From an uncultured Pseudothermotoga sp. (GTDB lineage Bacteria > Thermotogota > Thermotogae > Thermotogales > DSM-5069): a DNA stretch of 64,000 bases. Shown here in pieces: positions 57,018-64,000 of this stretch. Position numbers and translations under genes: made by a program. The DNA lies in the NCBI GenBank assembly GCA_937995655.1, contig CALKJI010000005.1, forward strand, positions 310,001 to 374,000, read 5' to 3'. Numbering within the stretch: the stretch's first letter is position 1; every line of letters begins with the position of its first letter. The notes under the pieces are model-generated. The model worked only from the letters and a program-made list of their open reading frames with translations. It had not been told where the DNA came from and did not search any database.

Positions 57018-57619
57018 TTTCGCACCTCCAAGAGGTTACGCAAGATTACCAAATGATCGTTTATTATATTGATCAAAGCTCTTGAAGTTTGTGTTGCTCC
57101 GGTGATAGCATCTACCTTACCATTCTCATGATCATAATCACCCGAACCACCAGTTTGTAATGTTATAGCCCCGTTAAGTAACTTTTCAGATCGGAACTGC
57201 TTCTTGAACCACTCTTCTTCAATGCGACCACCAAGTCCAGGTGTCTCAGCTTGCGAAATGAATTCTATACCAACAATTCTCTCAACATTCTCATCTACTG
57301 CTAGGAAACCTGATATGTTGCTCCACAAACCACTACCACCGAAGACAATGCCATAAAGCTTTTCAGTACCAAAAAGTGTGTAGTAAAGCTCTTTGCCATC
57401 TAACGTTGTAACTTTCACGTACTTTTCAAAGGTTTGCAAAGCTTGTTTGTCATCGTATTCGATACCAAAGGCCTTCATAATTGCCTTCACTTTGAAAAGT
57501 TGTTCATTCTCCTGAATTTTTTGAACTGTGGCAGCGTTCAGCAAAGCGAGTATAAGTACGAAAACAAATGTCGCGATGAAGCTGAAGGTTATTGTATAAA
57601 CCCTACCCTCTCTGTTCAT
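57014..57619 (-). CDS. nqrC: NqrC/RnfG-like flavoprotein subunit
   Basis: This 201-residue protein has one N-terminal membrane helix (about 8-30) and an external FMN-binding domain. The flavinylation motif is DAITGAT at 170-176, with Thr176 the expected site of the phosphoester-linked FMN placed by ApbE. The segment SQAETPGLGGRI is a family signature. It overlaps nqrB by ATGA. No apbE is in the window. Confidence 0.93.
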   Translation of the reverse strand: MNREGRVYTITFSFIATFVFVLILALLNAATVQKIQENEQLFKVKAIMKAFGIEYDDKQALQTFEKYVKVTTLDGKELYYTLFGTEKLYGIVFGGSGLWSNISGFLAVDENVERIVGIEFISQAETPGLGGRIEEEWFKKQFRSEKLLNGAITLQTGGSGDYDHENGKVDAITGATQTSRALINIINDHLVILRNLLEVRK

Positions 57620-58491
57620 TGTTTCACCTTCTTCGGTAGGATCTCGTCAAGGAGCGAGGCAAAGGTGTTACCAATTAGGACACCAAAACTCGTACCTTCA
57701 GAAAACAAAGAGAAAGTTCTTATCAGTACGGTACAGACTCCAATGATCACTCCATAGATCCACTGGGCTTCCTTCCTCTTTGGCGCAGAAACAGGATCTG
57801 TAGCCATGAATACAGTTACAAAAAATAAACTTCCAGACAAGAGCATCGGTAGCGACGATGGTCCTGCTTTCAGTAGGTCCAAGAGAAATGTTAAGGCCGC
57901 GGCAGACAGAAAAGTGGAAACGATTATTCGAAAACTTGCTGTTTTGGTGAAAATCAAGTATACTGCAGCAATTACAATCAAGAGTATAGAACTTTCCCCA
58001 ATTGCTCCGGGCCTGATCCCTAGAAGAAGATTTTTCAAATCCATATTCTGTCCAGTTCTGAGAAGATCAAGAGGTGTCGCCGAAGTCAACGTATCGGTTC
58101 TTGGTAACAGCCATTGAGTTGTCATAAAGGTGGGGAAGGATATGTAAATGAACAGTCTCCCAGCAATTGCAGGATTGAAAATGTTTCTCCCAAAACCACC
58201 ATAGACTTCTTTGGCAATGAAAACACCGAAGGAAGTACCGATAACAGCAACCCACCAAGGAGTTAAAGGTGGCAGGGATAACAACAAGAGTGAACAAGTT
58301 ACCAAAACAGCTTCGCTTACAGGTTTGTTTTTCTGTTTTTCCATCACATACTCCGTGAGAATACCAGCAGAAAAAACGAAAAGTCCTAACCACAGAACTC
58401 TCAATCCATAAAGATAGAAAGAAAAGACAAAGATTGGTACCAATGAATATAAAACTTTTCTCATGAGCGGTTGCTTTTGAAAAGAGATCAA
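57616..58491 (-). CDS. nqrB: NqrB/RnfD-like membrane flavoprotein subunit
   Basis: This 291-residue membrane subunit has about ten helices. GRNIFNPAIAGRLF is a family signature, and DTLTSAT at 133-139 fits the covalent-FMN motif, with Thr139 as the expected site. It lacks the long N-terminus of Vibrio NqrB and is nearer RnfD in length. The start is TTG 58491, with GGAGGGG eight bases upstream. It is the first gene of the cluster; the NqrA or RnfC gene expected ahead of it is absent. Confidence 0.9.
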   Translation of the reverse strand: MISFQKQPLMRKVLYSLVPIFVFSFYLYGLRVLWLGLFVFSAGILTEYVMEKQKNKPVSEAVLVTCSLLLLSLPPLTPWWVAVIGTSFGVFIAKEVYGGFGRNIFNPAIAGRLFIYISFPTFMTTQWLLPRTDTLTSATPLDLLRTGQNMDLKNLLLGIRPGAIGESSILLIVIAAVYLIFTKTASFRIIVSTFLSAAALTFLLDLLKAGPSSLPMLLSGSLFFVTVFMATDPVSAPKRKEAQWIYGVIIGVCTVLIRTFSLFSEGTSFGVLIGNTFASLLDEILPKKVKQ

Positions 58492-58528
58492 CTTTCATTC
58501 CCCTCCAACTTGAAAAGTTGTCGTTTCT

Positions 58529-58534
58529 ATTATA
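58529..58534 (-). promoter_or_regulatory. Putative -10 of the nqrB-led operon
   Basis: A perfect TATAAT on the minus strand lies 38 bases before the TTG start. No good -35 is seen. The upstream terminator at 58559-58589 insulates it from the nucleotidase gene. Confidence 0.5.
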
Positions 58535-58558
58535 ATACAAAGTGATCTTAAGAAGAAT

Positions 58559-58589
58559 AAAACTGGGAGGTCTTGGGCCTCCCAGTTTT
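58559..58589. terminator. Strong bidirectional terminator
   Basis: A 12-bp perfect stem (58559-58570 with 58578-58589) closes a 7-base loop; A and T tracts flank both sides. It ends transcription of the nucleotidase gene ahead of nqrB. Confidence 0.88.
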
Positions 58590-58606
58590 TAAATCAGTTG
58601 TCTTTC

Positions 58607-60157
58607 TTACTGTCTAACATATCTGAGCTGAGAATCGTAATCTTGCACAACACCTTTGAGAAACTCTTGAATGTACTGTACTAAGACACTGTCCATAGTG
58701 AAACCTGTATTGTATCCTGGCAGACCCTTCAACATAGTGTAACCATCGCCACCTTGAGCCATGTAATCATTGGTGACGACCGTGTATAGTTTGTTTGGAT
58801 CCAGTGGTTCACCCTTGATTTTTGCTTCAACTACCTTGCCTCCCACACTCTTCCAAATCAAACCACCACTCTGCAAAAAGGCACCCTGTCCTTCCTTGAC
58901 TGTAGCGGCATAATCGAGCACTTTCATAATTTGTTCACCAGTCATTTTGATCACGTACAACGTATTTCCAAAGGGAAGTACCGTTAGTACATCTCTGATG
59001 GTTATATTTCCTGGCTTTATTGACGCTCGAATTCCTCCACCATTGGTGAATGCTAAATCTGCATTGGTTTTCCAAATCATAGAGTCACATATCATATTTG
59101 CAAGATTGGTGCTCTTAGATCTGACATTGGCTCTCTCTCCATCAAGCAATATCTTTGTCTCACCAATCACTGTATTGAGTTTCTCACTTCCAACTGCTTT
59201 GAAATAAGCCAGAACTGTTTTGACGTAGAAATTCTCTTCGTATGGCTTATCAACAAATTCGTAGATGTCCTTACCTTCGGCGTCTTTACCCTTATGAACT
59301 TTCAAATTGACAGGTATCGGTTTCCAATTCCAGGATACGATTTTTCCGTTTTCAATTTCAAGATCCAACCTTCCAACATATTTTCCCCATTCCCATGCCT
59401 GGGCTACAATTGTGTTATTGACAAACGGCGCTTTTTCAAACCTGGTATGGCTGTGTCCGTCGATTATAATATCGATACCATCAACGAATTGAGCTAACTG
59501 TTTGCTTGTTGTCTTGCCTTCACCTTCGGGCTCCCATCCAAGATGGGTTAAGGCGATCACTATGTCTGCCTTTGTTTTTAATTCGGGCAGTAAACTTTTG
59601 GCCGTTTCGACTGCGTTTGCAAAGGTTGCACCGTTGAGATGTATTGGTTCGAGTATAGCAGTTTCCTCGGTTGTAAGGCCAAAGATCGCAACCCTTAGAT
59701 TACCAAAGTCCTTAACTATGTAAGCTTCAACCTTCACAATTCCTTCAGGATCGGTGAAATTGGCGGATACGAATGGAAAACTGGCAAGCGATATTTGTTT
59801 TTGAAGCGTTGTTTTTGGTTTGTCAAATTCGTGGTTTCCGAATGTTGCAGCATCGAGCTTCATGAGATTCAAGGCAAGTATATCAGGGGCAGCATCCAAT
59901 TGATCTGATTCGGGTACACCTGTATTGATATCTCCAGCATGTAAGAAAAGCACATACCCACCTTGTGATTCTACTTCTTTTCTCACTTCCTCCACGATCG
60001 TCGCTATTGCAGCAAAGCCACCGATGTTTGGATTATTGGTTTCGTTAAAAGCCCAGGCACGTCCATGTGTGTCGTTGATGTGTAAGATCGTCAATTTTGT
60101 TGCAAAACTCAAGATTGTCGCCATAATCAAAGCAACTGCAAGAATTTTTTTCACCAT
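58607..60157 (-). CDS. Exported 5'-nucleotidase / 2',3'-cyclic phosphodiesterase (UshA family)
   Basis: This 516-residue exported enzyme has a signal peptide (VKKILAVALIMATILSFA), an N-terminal metallophosphoesterase domain (LHINDTHGR, HAGDIN, FGNHEFD, DGHSHTRF) and a C-terminal substrate-specificity domain (about 330-510; FTNGGGIRASI, TNDYMAQGGDGY). It would dephosphorylate nucleotides outside the cytoplasmic membrane. ATG 60157 has AAAGGGGG six bases upstream; TTG 60163 is too close to it. Confidence 0.93.
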   Translation of the reverse strand: MVKKILAVALIMATILSFATKLTILHINDTHGRAWAFNETNNPNIGGFAAIATIVEEVRKEVESQGGYVLFLHAGDINTGVPESDQLDAAPDILALNLMKLDAATFGNHEFDKPKTTLQKQISLASFPFVSANFTDPEGIVKVEAYIVKDFGNLRVAIFGLTTEETAILEPIHLNGATFANAVETAKSLLPELKTKADIVIALTHLGWEPEGEGKTTSKQLAQFVDGIDIIIDGHSHTRFEKAPFVNNTIVAQAWEWGKYVGRLDLEIENGKIVSWNWKPIPVNLKVHKGKDAEGKDIYEFVDKPYEENFYVKTVLAYFKAVGSEKLNTVIGETKILLDGERANVRSKSTNLANMICDSMIWKTNADLAFTNGGGIRASIKPGNITIRDVLTVLPFGNTLYVIKMTGEQIMKVLDYAATVKEGQGAFLQSGGLIWKSVGGKVVEAKIKGEPLDPNKLYTVVTNDYMAQGGDGYTMLKGLPGYNTGFTMDSVLVQYIQEFLKGVVQDYDSQLRYVRQ

Positions 60158-60172
60158 AACCAACCCCCTTTC

Positions 60173-60212
60173 GATGTAGTTTTGTATTATTGCAACAAGA
60201 TTTTACTACATC
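60173..60212. repeat. 8-bp inverted repeat upstream of the nucleotidase gene
   Basis: GATGTAGT (60173-60180) and ACTACATC (60205-60212) form a perfect inverted repeat with a 24-base spacer, just upstream of the nucleotidase ribosome site. It is a candidate operator pair or a weak hairpin. There is no T tract for termination. Confidence 0.45.
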
Positions 60213-60222
60213 CGTATCTATT

Positions 60223-60360
60223 TTATCTTCGTGGTCCCTTAGCCCTTGCAAAAACTTTCAAAAGAAATTTTACAAAACCAAAGAAAAACAACAAAAGGCC
60301 CAATAAAAAGAGATATCCAACCAATCCCAGCTTGACAGCAATTAAGAAGTTTTGCATCAT
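60223..60360 (-). CDS. 45-residue single-helix membrane protein coupled to oadB (OadG-like candidate)
   Basis: This short gene is easily missed. It starts at ATG 60360, overlapping the oadB stop by ATGA, and encodes 45 residues: a short polar N-terminus, one strongly hydrophobic helix (about 12-34, VGYLFLLGLLLFFFGFVKF) and a basic tail (ARAKGPRR). The gamma subunits of sodium-pump decarboxylases are small one-helix proteins encoded beside the beta subunit, so this may be a shortened OadG. It lacks the long C-terminal region of classic OadG, so the assignment is inference. Confidence 0.7.
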   Translation of the reverse strand: MMQNFLIAVKLGLVGYLFLLGLLLFFFGFVKFLLKVFARAKGPRR

Positions 60361-61493
60361 AATATATTACCCCCTATGAGTGTCATTAAGATTCCACCAG
60401 CTAGGACTGAACCGATCTGTCCAGCTGTATTCGCACCAGCAGCATACATCAACAGGAAATTCGTTGGATCCTCCTTCAATCCCATTGTGTGTATCACTCG
60501 TGCTGACATGGGAAAGGCTGAAATCCCTGCTGCTCCAAGCATAGGGTTAAGTTTTTTTCCCACAAAGAGATTTAGAAATTTAGCAAATAGAACACCTGCG
60601 GCAGTATCAAAGATGAAAGCAACCAATCCCAAACCAAGTATCAGAAGCGTTTGTGGCCTTAGGAATTTGTCAGCCCTCATTGTGAAAGCAATACTCAGAC
60701 CAAGTAAGATTGTAACAAGATTTGCGAGTTCGTTTTGTGCAGATTTTGCAAGACTGTCTAAGACTCCACACTCTTTCAGAAGATTTCCAAACATCAAAAA
60801 TCCTATCAATGCGGCAGAGGTAGGCGCCAAGATGCTGGCAACAATAGTTATACTTATGGGAAAAATTATCTTCACTATCCTTGGTATCTTCTGCGCTTTG
60901 GGTTGCATCTTGATAGATCTTTCCTCTTTGGTAGTCAGAGCTTTTATTATGGGTGGTTGAATTATGGGAACCAATGACATATAAGAATACGCGGCGACTG
61001 AAATTGGTCCTAGCATGTGCCTTGCAAAACGAGAAGCCACATAAATAGATGTCGGTCCATCGGCAGCACCAATGATTCCTATAGATGCTGCTTCTTTTAA
61101 ATTGAATCCAAGCAGTGTTGAAACTGCCATTGTTCCAAATATGCCAAATTGTGCAGCGGCTCCAAAAAGGAACATGACAGGATTTTCAAGCAATGGTGTG
61201 AAATCAATCATAGCTCCCACAGCTATGAATATCAATAATGGAAAGATTTCAGTTGCGATGCCTATGTCAAAGAAAGTACTGAGAACACCTTTGTGCACGG
61301 CTCCTTCAAGTAGCTGATCAATAGCTGATGATAATGGTATGTTGACCAGGATCGTACCAAAGCCTATCGGTAGTAACAAAGCAGGTTCATACTTCTTCGC
61401 AATAGCCAAGTAGATGAGTAGACATCCAATAGTGATCATAATCACATTTCCAACCGTTAAAGAAAATATGCCCGAGAATAGTTCTTCAAACAT
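60357..61493 (-). CDS. oadB: Sodium-ion-translocating decarboxylase beta subunit
   Basis: This 378-residue membrane protein with about nine helices is the carboxybiotin decarboxylase and Na+ channel subunit of oxaloacetate/methylmalonyl-CoA/glutaconyl-CoA decarboxylases. The key aspartate lies in GIIGAADGPTSIY, and the conserved SRFARHMLGPISVAAYSYM and RVIHTMG follow. ATG 61493 has GAGGCG six bases upstream. The alpha and biotin-carrier subunits are not in the window. TATAAT on the minus strand (61534-61529) is the likely -10. Confidence 0.95.
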   Translation of the reverse strand: MFEELFSGIFSLTVGNVIMITIGCLLIYLAIAKKYEPALLLPIGFGTILVNIPLSSAIDQLLEGAVHKGVLSTFFDIGIATEIFPLLIFIAVGAMIDFTPLLENPVMFLFGAAAQFGIFGTMAVSTLLGFNLKEAASIGIIGAADGPTSIYVASRFARHMLGPISVAAYSYMSLVPIIQPPIIKALTTKEERSIKMQPKAQKIPRIVKIIFPISITIVASILAPTSAALIGFLMFGNLLKECGVLDSLAKSAQNELANLVTILLGLSIAFTMRADKFLRPQTLLILGLGLVAFIFDTAAGVLFAKFLNLFVGKKLNPMLGAAGISAFPMSARVIHTMGLKEDPTNFLLMYAAGANTAGQIGSVLAGGILMTLIGGNIL

Positions 61494-61520
61494 GTTCTCG
61501 CCTCGCTTTCGTCCGTACAC

Positions 61521-61819
61521 AAGACAGTATTATAGGAAAACCATGTCAAGAATATAATTATATTCTCATGAAAAAATAGAAGAAATCCAGTTTTGAACCA
61601 GTTGTTATAGAATACTTGATCGTATTTTTCAAAGATTATATTTTGTGAGTCTCACGAATTTTATAATAAAAATCCTCAACCCTTGCTCGATATATTCTAA
61701 GGATCTCAAAATCACACGCGGCCATGGAAATAGGCGTATCATCAACTTGTTATAAAGTTCCAAAACTCTCTGTGATAATATTTTCATAGTGAACACATGA
61801 CTGTAAGGGAGGTGCTACT
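61521..61819. promoter_or_regulatory. Divergent regulatory region between oadB and the flavodiiron gene, with palindromes
   Basis: This 326-bp gap holds no gene. It contains a perfect 18-bp palindrome, AGAATATAATTATATTCT, at 61549-61566 close to the oadB promoter; GTGAG-T-CTCAC at 61645-61655; and TTTTAT-A-ATAAAA at 61659-61671. The first and third resemble PerR/Fur-type AT-rich boxes. The flavodiiron gene's own promoter is not clear, with GATAAT at about 61775 the best -10. Confidence 0.55.
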
Positions 61820-63022
61820 ATGCGACCGGTACAGATAAAACCTGGGATCTACTGGGTTGGAGTCAACGACAGGTTCACTCAACTCTTTGAGGGACTTTGG
61901 CCGATAGGTGAAGAAGGAGTTTCTTACAATGCGTATCTTCTTACCGATGAAAAAAATGTTTTGATCGATCTTGCAAAATCGATTAAAGTCGATGAATTTA
62001 TTGGCCAAATTGAACAGATAATCCCTGTATCAAAACTGGATTACATAGTTATAAACCACATGGAACCAGATCATACAGGAATTCTTACCATTCTTAAAAA
62101 ACTTGCGCCGGGAGCCACGATTCTGATAGGTGAAAAAGGGATGAAGATGCTCAAGTCCTTTTATCAAATTGAGGAGAATGTAAAAACCGTGAAAGATTTG
62201 GAGGAACTACATATTGGTGAAAAGATTCTGAGATTCTATTACACTCCCTTTGTACACTGGCCTGAGACAATGATGACGTATGAGGTGACTCAGAAGGTAT
62301 TGTTCTCCTGTGATGGTTTTGGTGGTTATGGAGCACTGAGGGGAACTTTATTCGATGACGAATGTAAAGATAAGGATTTTTACATAAAGGAAATGCTTAG
62401 ATACTATGCTAATATAGTTGCCACCTTCAGCACACCAGTCCTCAAAGCCATAGAGAAGTTGTCCAGTGTGCCTGTACAGGTCATTGCGCCATCACACGGT
62501 TTAATCTGGCGAGAGAATCCAAAGATGGTTGTAGATTTTTATAGAACCTGGGCACAGTACGCGTCTTCTAAGGCTGAAAAAGCGGTGACTCTACTCTATG
62601 GTTCAATGTACGGAAACACAGAAAGAATGATGAGTTCTTTACTCAATGGACTTTCCAAAACAGGTATACCTGTTGATGTGTTTAACGTTACTCAAACGCA
62701 TGTGAGTTACATACTTGCATCACTCTGGAAGAATAGAGGGGTGATAATTGGAGCACCAACATATGAAGGATCTCTATTCCCGCCTATGGCAGATGTACTC
62801 CATATGGCGAATGTTAAACACATAAAGTTCAAGACAGCAGCAGTCTTTGGGAGTTACGGTTGGAGCGGTGGTGCATCTAAAAAAATAATTGAGATGGTTG
62901 AACCACTCAAATGGCAGATTGTGGATACTGTTGATATCAATGGTGCTCCTACCAATGAAGATCTGCAGAAAATCGAAGAGCTCGGCTATCGTTTCGCAAA
63001 AGAGATTATAGAACAGCCATGA
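61820..63022 (+). CDS. Flavodiiron protein (oxygen/NO reductase)
   Basis: This 400-residue enzyme reduces oxygen to water, or nitric oxide, protecting the anaerobe. The N-terminal beta-lactamase-like domain (1-250) carries the diiron ligands, visible in NHMEPDHTG (HxExDH) and APSHGLIW, and the C-terminal flavodoxin domain (about 255-400) binds FMN (LYGSMYGNTERMM, GAPTYEGSLFPPM). Electrons normally come through rubredoxin. ATG 61820 follows GGGAGG. It overlaps rnhC by 4 bases. Control by the PerR-like regulator is plausible. Confidence 0.95.
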   Translation: MRPVQIKPGIYWVGVNDRFTQLFEGLWPIGEEGVSYNAYLLTDEKNVLIDLAKSIKVDEFIGQIEQIIPVSKLDYIVINHMEPDHTGILTILKKLAPGATILIGEKGMKMLKSFYQIEENVKTVKDLEELHIGEKILRFYYTPFVHWPETMMTYEVTQKVLFSCDGFGGYGALRGTLFDDECKDKDFYIKEMLRYYANIVATFSTPVLKAIEKLSSVPVQVIAPSHGLIWRENPKMVVDFYRTWAQYASSKAEKAVTLLYGSMYGNTERMMSSLLNGLSKTGIPVDVFNVTQTHVSYILASLWKNRGVIIGAPTYEGSLFPPMADVLHMANVKHIKFKTAAVFGSYGWSGGASKKIIEMVEPLKWQIVDTVDINGAPTNEDLQKIEELGYRFAKEIIEQP

Positions 63023-63939
63023 TAAACCTTGACCAAGTAAAGCAAAGCCTGCAACAAAATGATTTGGAAATAGAATCTGAAAAGATTATACAAAATGGTA
63101 TCCAGCTTCGCATAAAGAACTGTGGCTGTTTGAGAATCTACTGGCGCAAAGATGGCCGAATGACAATCGATCTTTCACAAATCAAGCCTTCTTGTTTGCC
63201 ACAACTGAACGGTATCCTAACCAGAGTAGATCCAGAGAAAATAAATTTATCGGCGGAGAATGATCTTGAGATCCAAAGAAGGATCCTCGATCATCTCCCA
63301 GATGATCCCAAGGTGATTTTACCCGCCATTGGTTCAGACGAGGCGGGAAAAGGCGATCTCTTTGGACCTCTTGTAGTAGCTGCCGTCTACGTTGGTAAGA
63401 CTGAGTACGACCATCTAGGCAAATACCAACTGAAGGATGGTAAATTGTTGAGTGCAAAAAGAGTTTTGTGTTTATCAGATCAAATAAAGTCATTGTGCGA
63501 ATACTCATTGGCGGTTGTTGAGCCAAAGGATTTCACGGGCGTTCAAAACATGAACAGACTTTTAGAGGATCTTCATGCCCGTTGCATAAATGAAGTTCTT
63601 GGAAGAAAAGAATCACTCATTGCAATCTATGACGATTTTGGGGCAAAGAATTTGAAGGAGAGACTGAAAAATCATAGGGATCTGACTGTTCTTGGTTTCA
63701 AGAAGGCAGAAAGAAATTTAGCGGTGGCAGCTGCTTCGATTGTCGCAAGGGGTGAATTTTTATCCTGGATTGATAGAGCTTCAAGTCACTATGGTAAAAG
63801 AATACCACTTGGAGCAGGACAAAAAGCAATTGAGTTTGCCAAGGGTTTCTTGAAGGATTATGGGTTAAAAGAACTGGGAAAAATTGCTAAAATGAGTTTT
63901 TCATCCTTGCAGGATCTGATCTCTATGAAATCTGATTGA
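63019..63939 (+). CDS. rnhC: Ribonuclease HIII
   Basis: This 306-residue type 2 RNase H cleaves RNA in RNA-DNA hybrids. An N-terminal TBP-like substrate-binding domain (1-90) and the catalytic domain with GSDEAGKGDLFGPLVVAA (Asp/Glu of the active site), later acidic IYDDFGAKN and AASIVARGEFL identify RNase HIII over HII. ATG 63019 overlaps the flavodiiron stop by ATGA. The last 61 bases of the window after it hold nothing recognisable. Confidence 0.93.
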   Translation: MINLDQVKQSLQQNDLEIESEKIIQNGIQLRIKNCGCLRIYWRKDGRMTIDLSQIKPSCLPQLNGILTRVDPEKINLSAENDLEIQRRILDHLPDDPKVILPAIGSDEAGKGDLFGPLVVAAVYVGKTEYDHLGKYQLKDGKLLSAKRVLCLSDQIKSLCEYSLAVVEPKDFTGVQNMNRLLEDLHARCINEVLGRKESLIAIYDDFGAKNLKERLKNHRDLTVLGFKKAERNLAVAAASIVARGEFLSWIDRASSHYGKRIPLGAGQKAIEFAKGFLKDYGLKELGKIAKMSFSSLQDLISMKSD

Positions 63940-64000
63940 CATCTTCTTTGTTCCTTTGTCTGAAGAATTTACATTCATTTGTGAAGGGACATCGATTGCA

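Noticed and set aside
1-64000. tRNA, rRNA, CRISPR or riboswitch
   Set aside because: Intergenic regions were read on both strands. No cloverleaf with CCA end, repeated spacer array or known aptamer core was recognised.

Overview
The window is chromosomal DNA of a thermophilic anaerobe of the Thermotogales, most likely a Pseudothermotoga/Thermotoga relative. This rests on gene content and style: a flavodiiron oxygen reductase next to RNase HIII, an archaeal-type (Ogg2) 8-oxoguanine glycosylase, a short prokaryotic-type SpeD with SpeE, Na+-linked membrane enzymes, many TTG/GTG starts with strong GGAGG-type ribosome sites, a moderately AT-rich base composition, and very tight gene packing. No rRNA, tRNA, CRISPR array, insertion sequence or prophage gene was seen. 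The species assignment is inference.

Layout. 1-820: the 3' part of a radical SAM gene. 822-1829: a SIS-domain protein. 1953-9201: infB, a PerR-like Fur regulator (opposite strand), and the ogg-gltX-cysS-glyA operon. 9235-17081 (minus strand): one long run, transcribed from 17081 down, of a cupin-type HTH regulator, speD, speE, prmA, a DUF501 protein, an ECF sigma factor with anti-sigma and RseB-like partners, an unusual radical SAM/helix-hairpin-helix protein, and hisS. 17379-21632 (plus): dCMP deaminase, 2-oxoacid:ferredoxin oxidoreductase beta and gamma subunits, a DgkA-like lipid kinase, cheB and a LysM/M23 hydrolase. 21633-36628 (minus): a roughly 15-kb run of mnmA, rhomboid, gatA, gatB, a beta-strand-rich exported protein, hemW, a flavin reductase, nrnA, a 1351-residue kinase-like/ATPase/TPR/GAF/GGDEF protein, rnr and a lipase-like hydrolase.

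36706-48141 (plus, except a second rhomboid): a solute-binding-domain HD-GYP sensor, an HPr-kinase-like P-loop protein, a livJHMGF branched-chain amino acid transporter behind a perfect consensus promoter, and gnd. 48174-50399 (minus): a gluconate/sugar kinase and, upstream of it, a decayed AraR-like GntR/LacI regulator. 50570-54239 (plus): a DUF368 (undecaprenyl phosphate translocase family) protein and a polar amino acid ABC transporter with two permeases. 54241-58491 (minus): an Nqr/Rnf-type redox pump core with an NqrF-like NADH subunit but no NqrA, RnfB or RnfC, followed by an unrecognised 149-residue protein. 58607-61493 (minus): a UshA-like exported nucleotidase and the Na+-pump decarboxylase beta subunit, which overlaps a 45-residue one-helix protein. 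61820-63939 (plus): flavodiiron protein and RNase HIII.

How the genes work together. Cyclic-di-GMP signalling is represented on both sides: a GGDEF enzyme with an inhibitory RxxD site is translationally coupled to nrnA, whose family degrades short nucleotides, and an HD-GYP enzyme carries an outside solute-binding sensor. Sodium bioenergetics is represented by the Nqr/Rnf-like cluster and the decarboxylase beta subunit. Oxidative-stress defence is represented by the PerR-like regulator and the flavodiiron protein, whose upstream region carries palindromes similar to PerR boxes. The features most worth a second look are the NqrA-less Nqr/Rnf cluster, the giant GGDEF protein, the HPr-kinase-like protein, the 45-residue OadG-like protein and the apparent CTG start of hisS.
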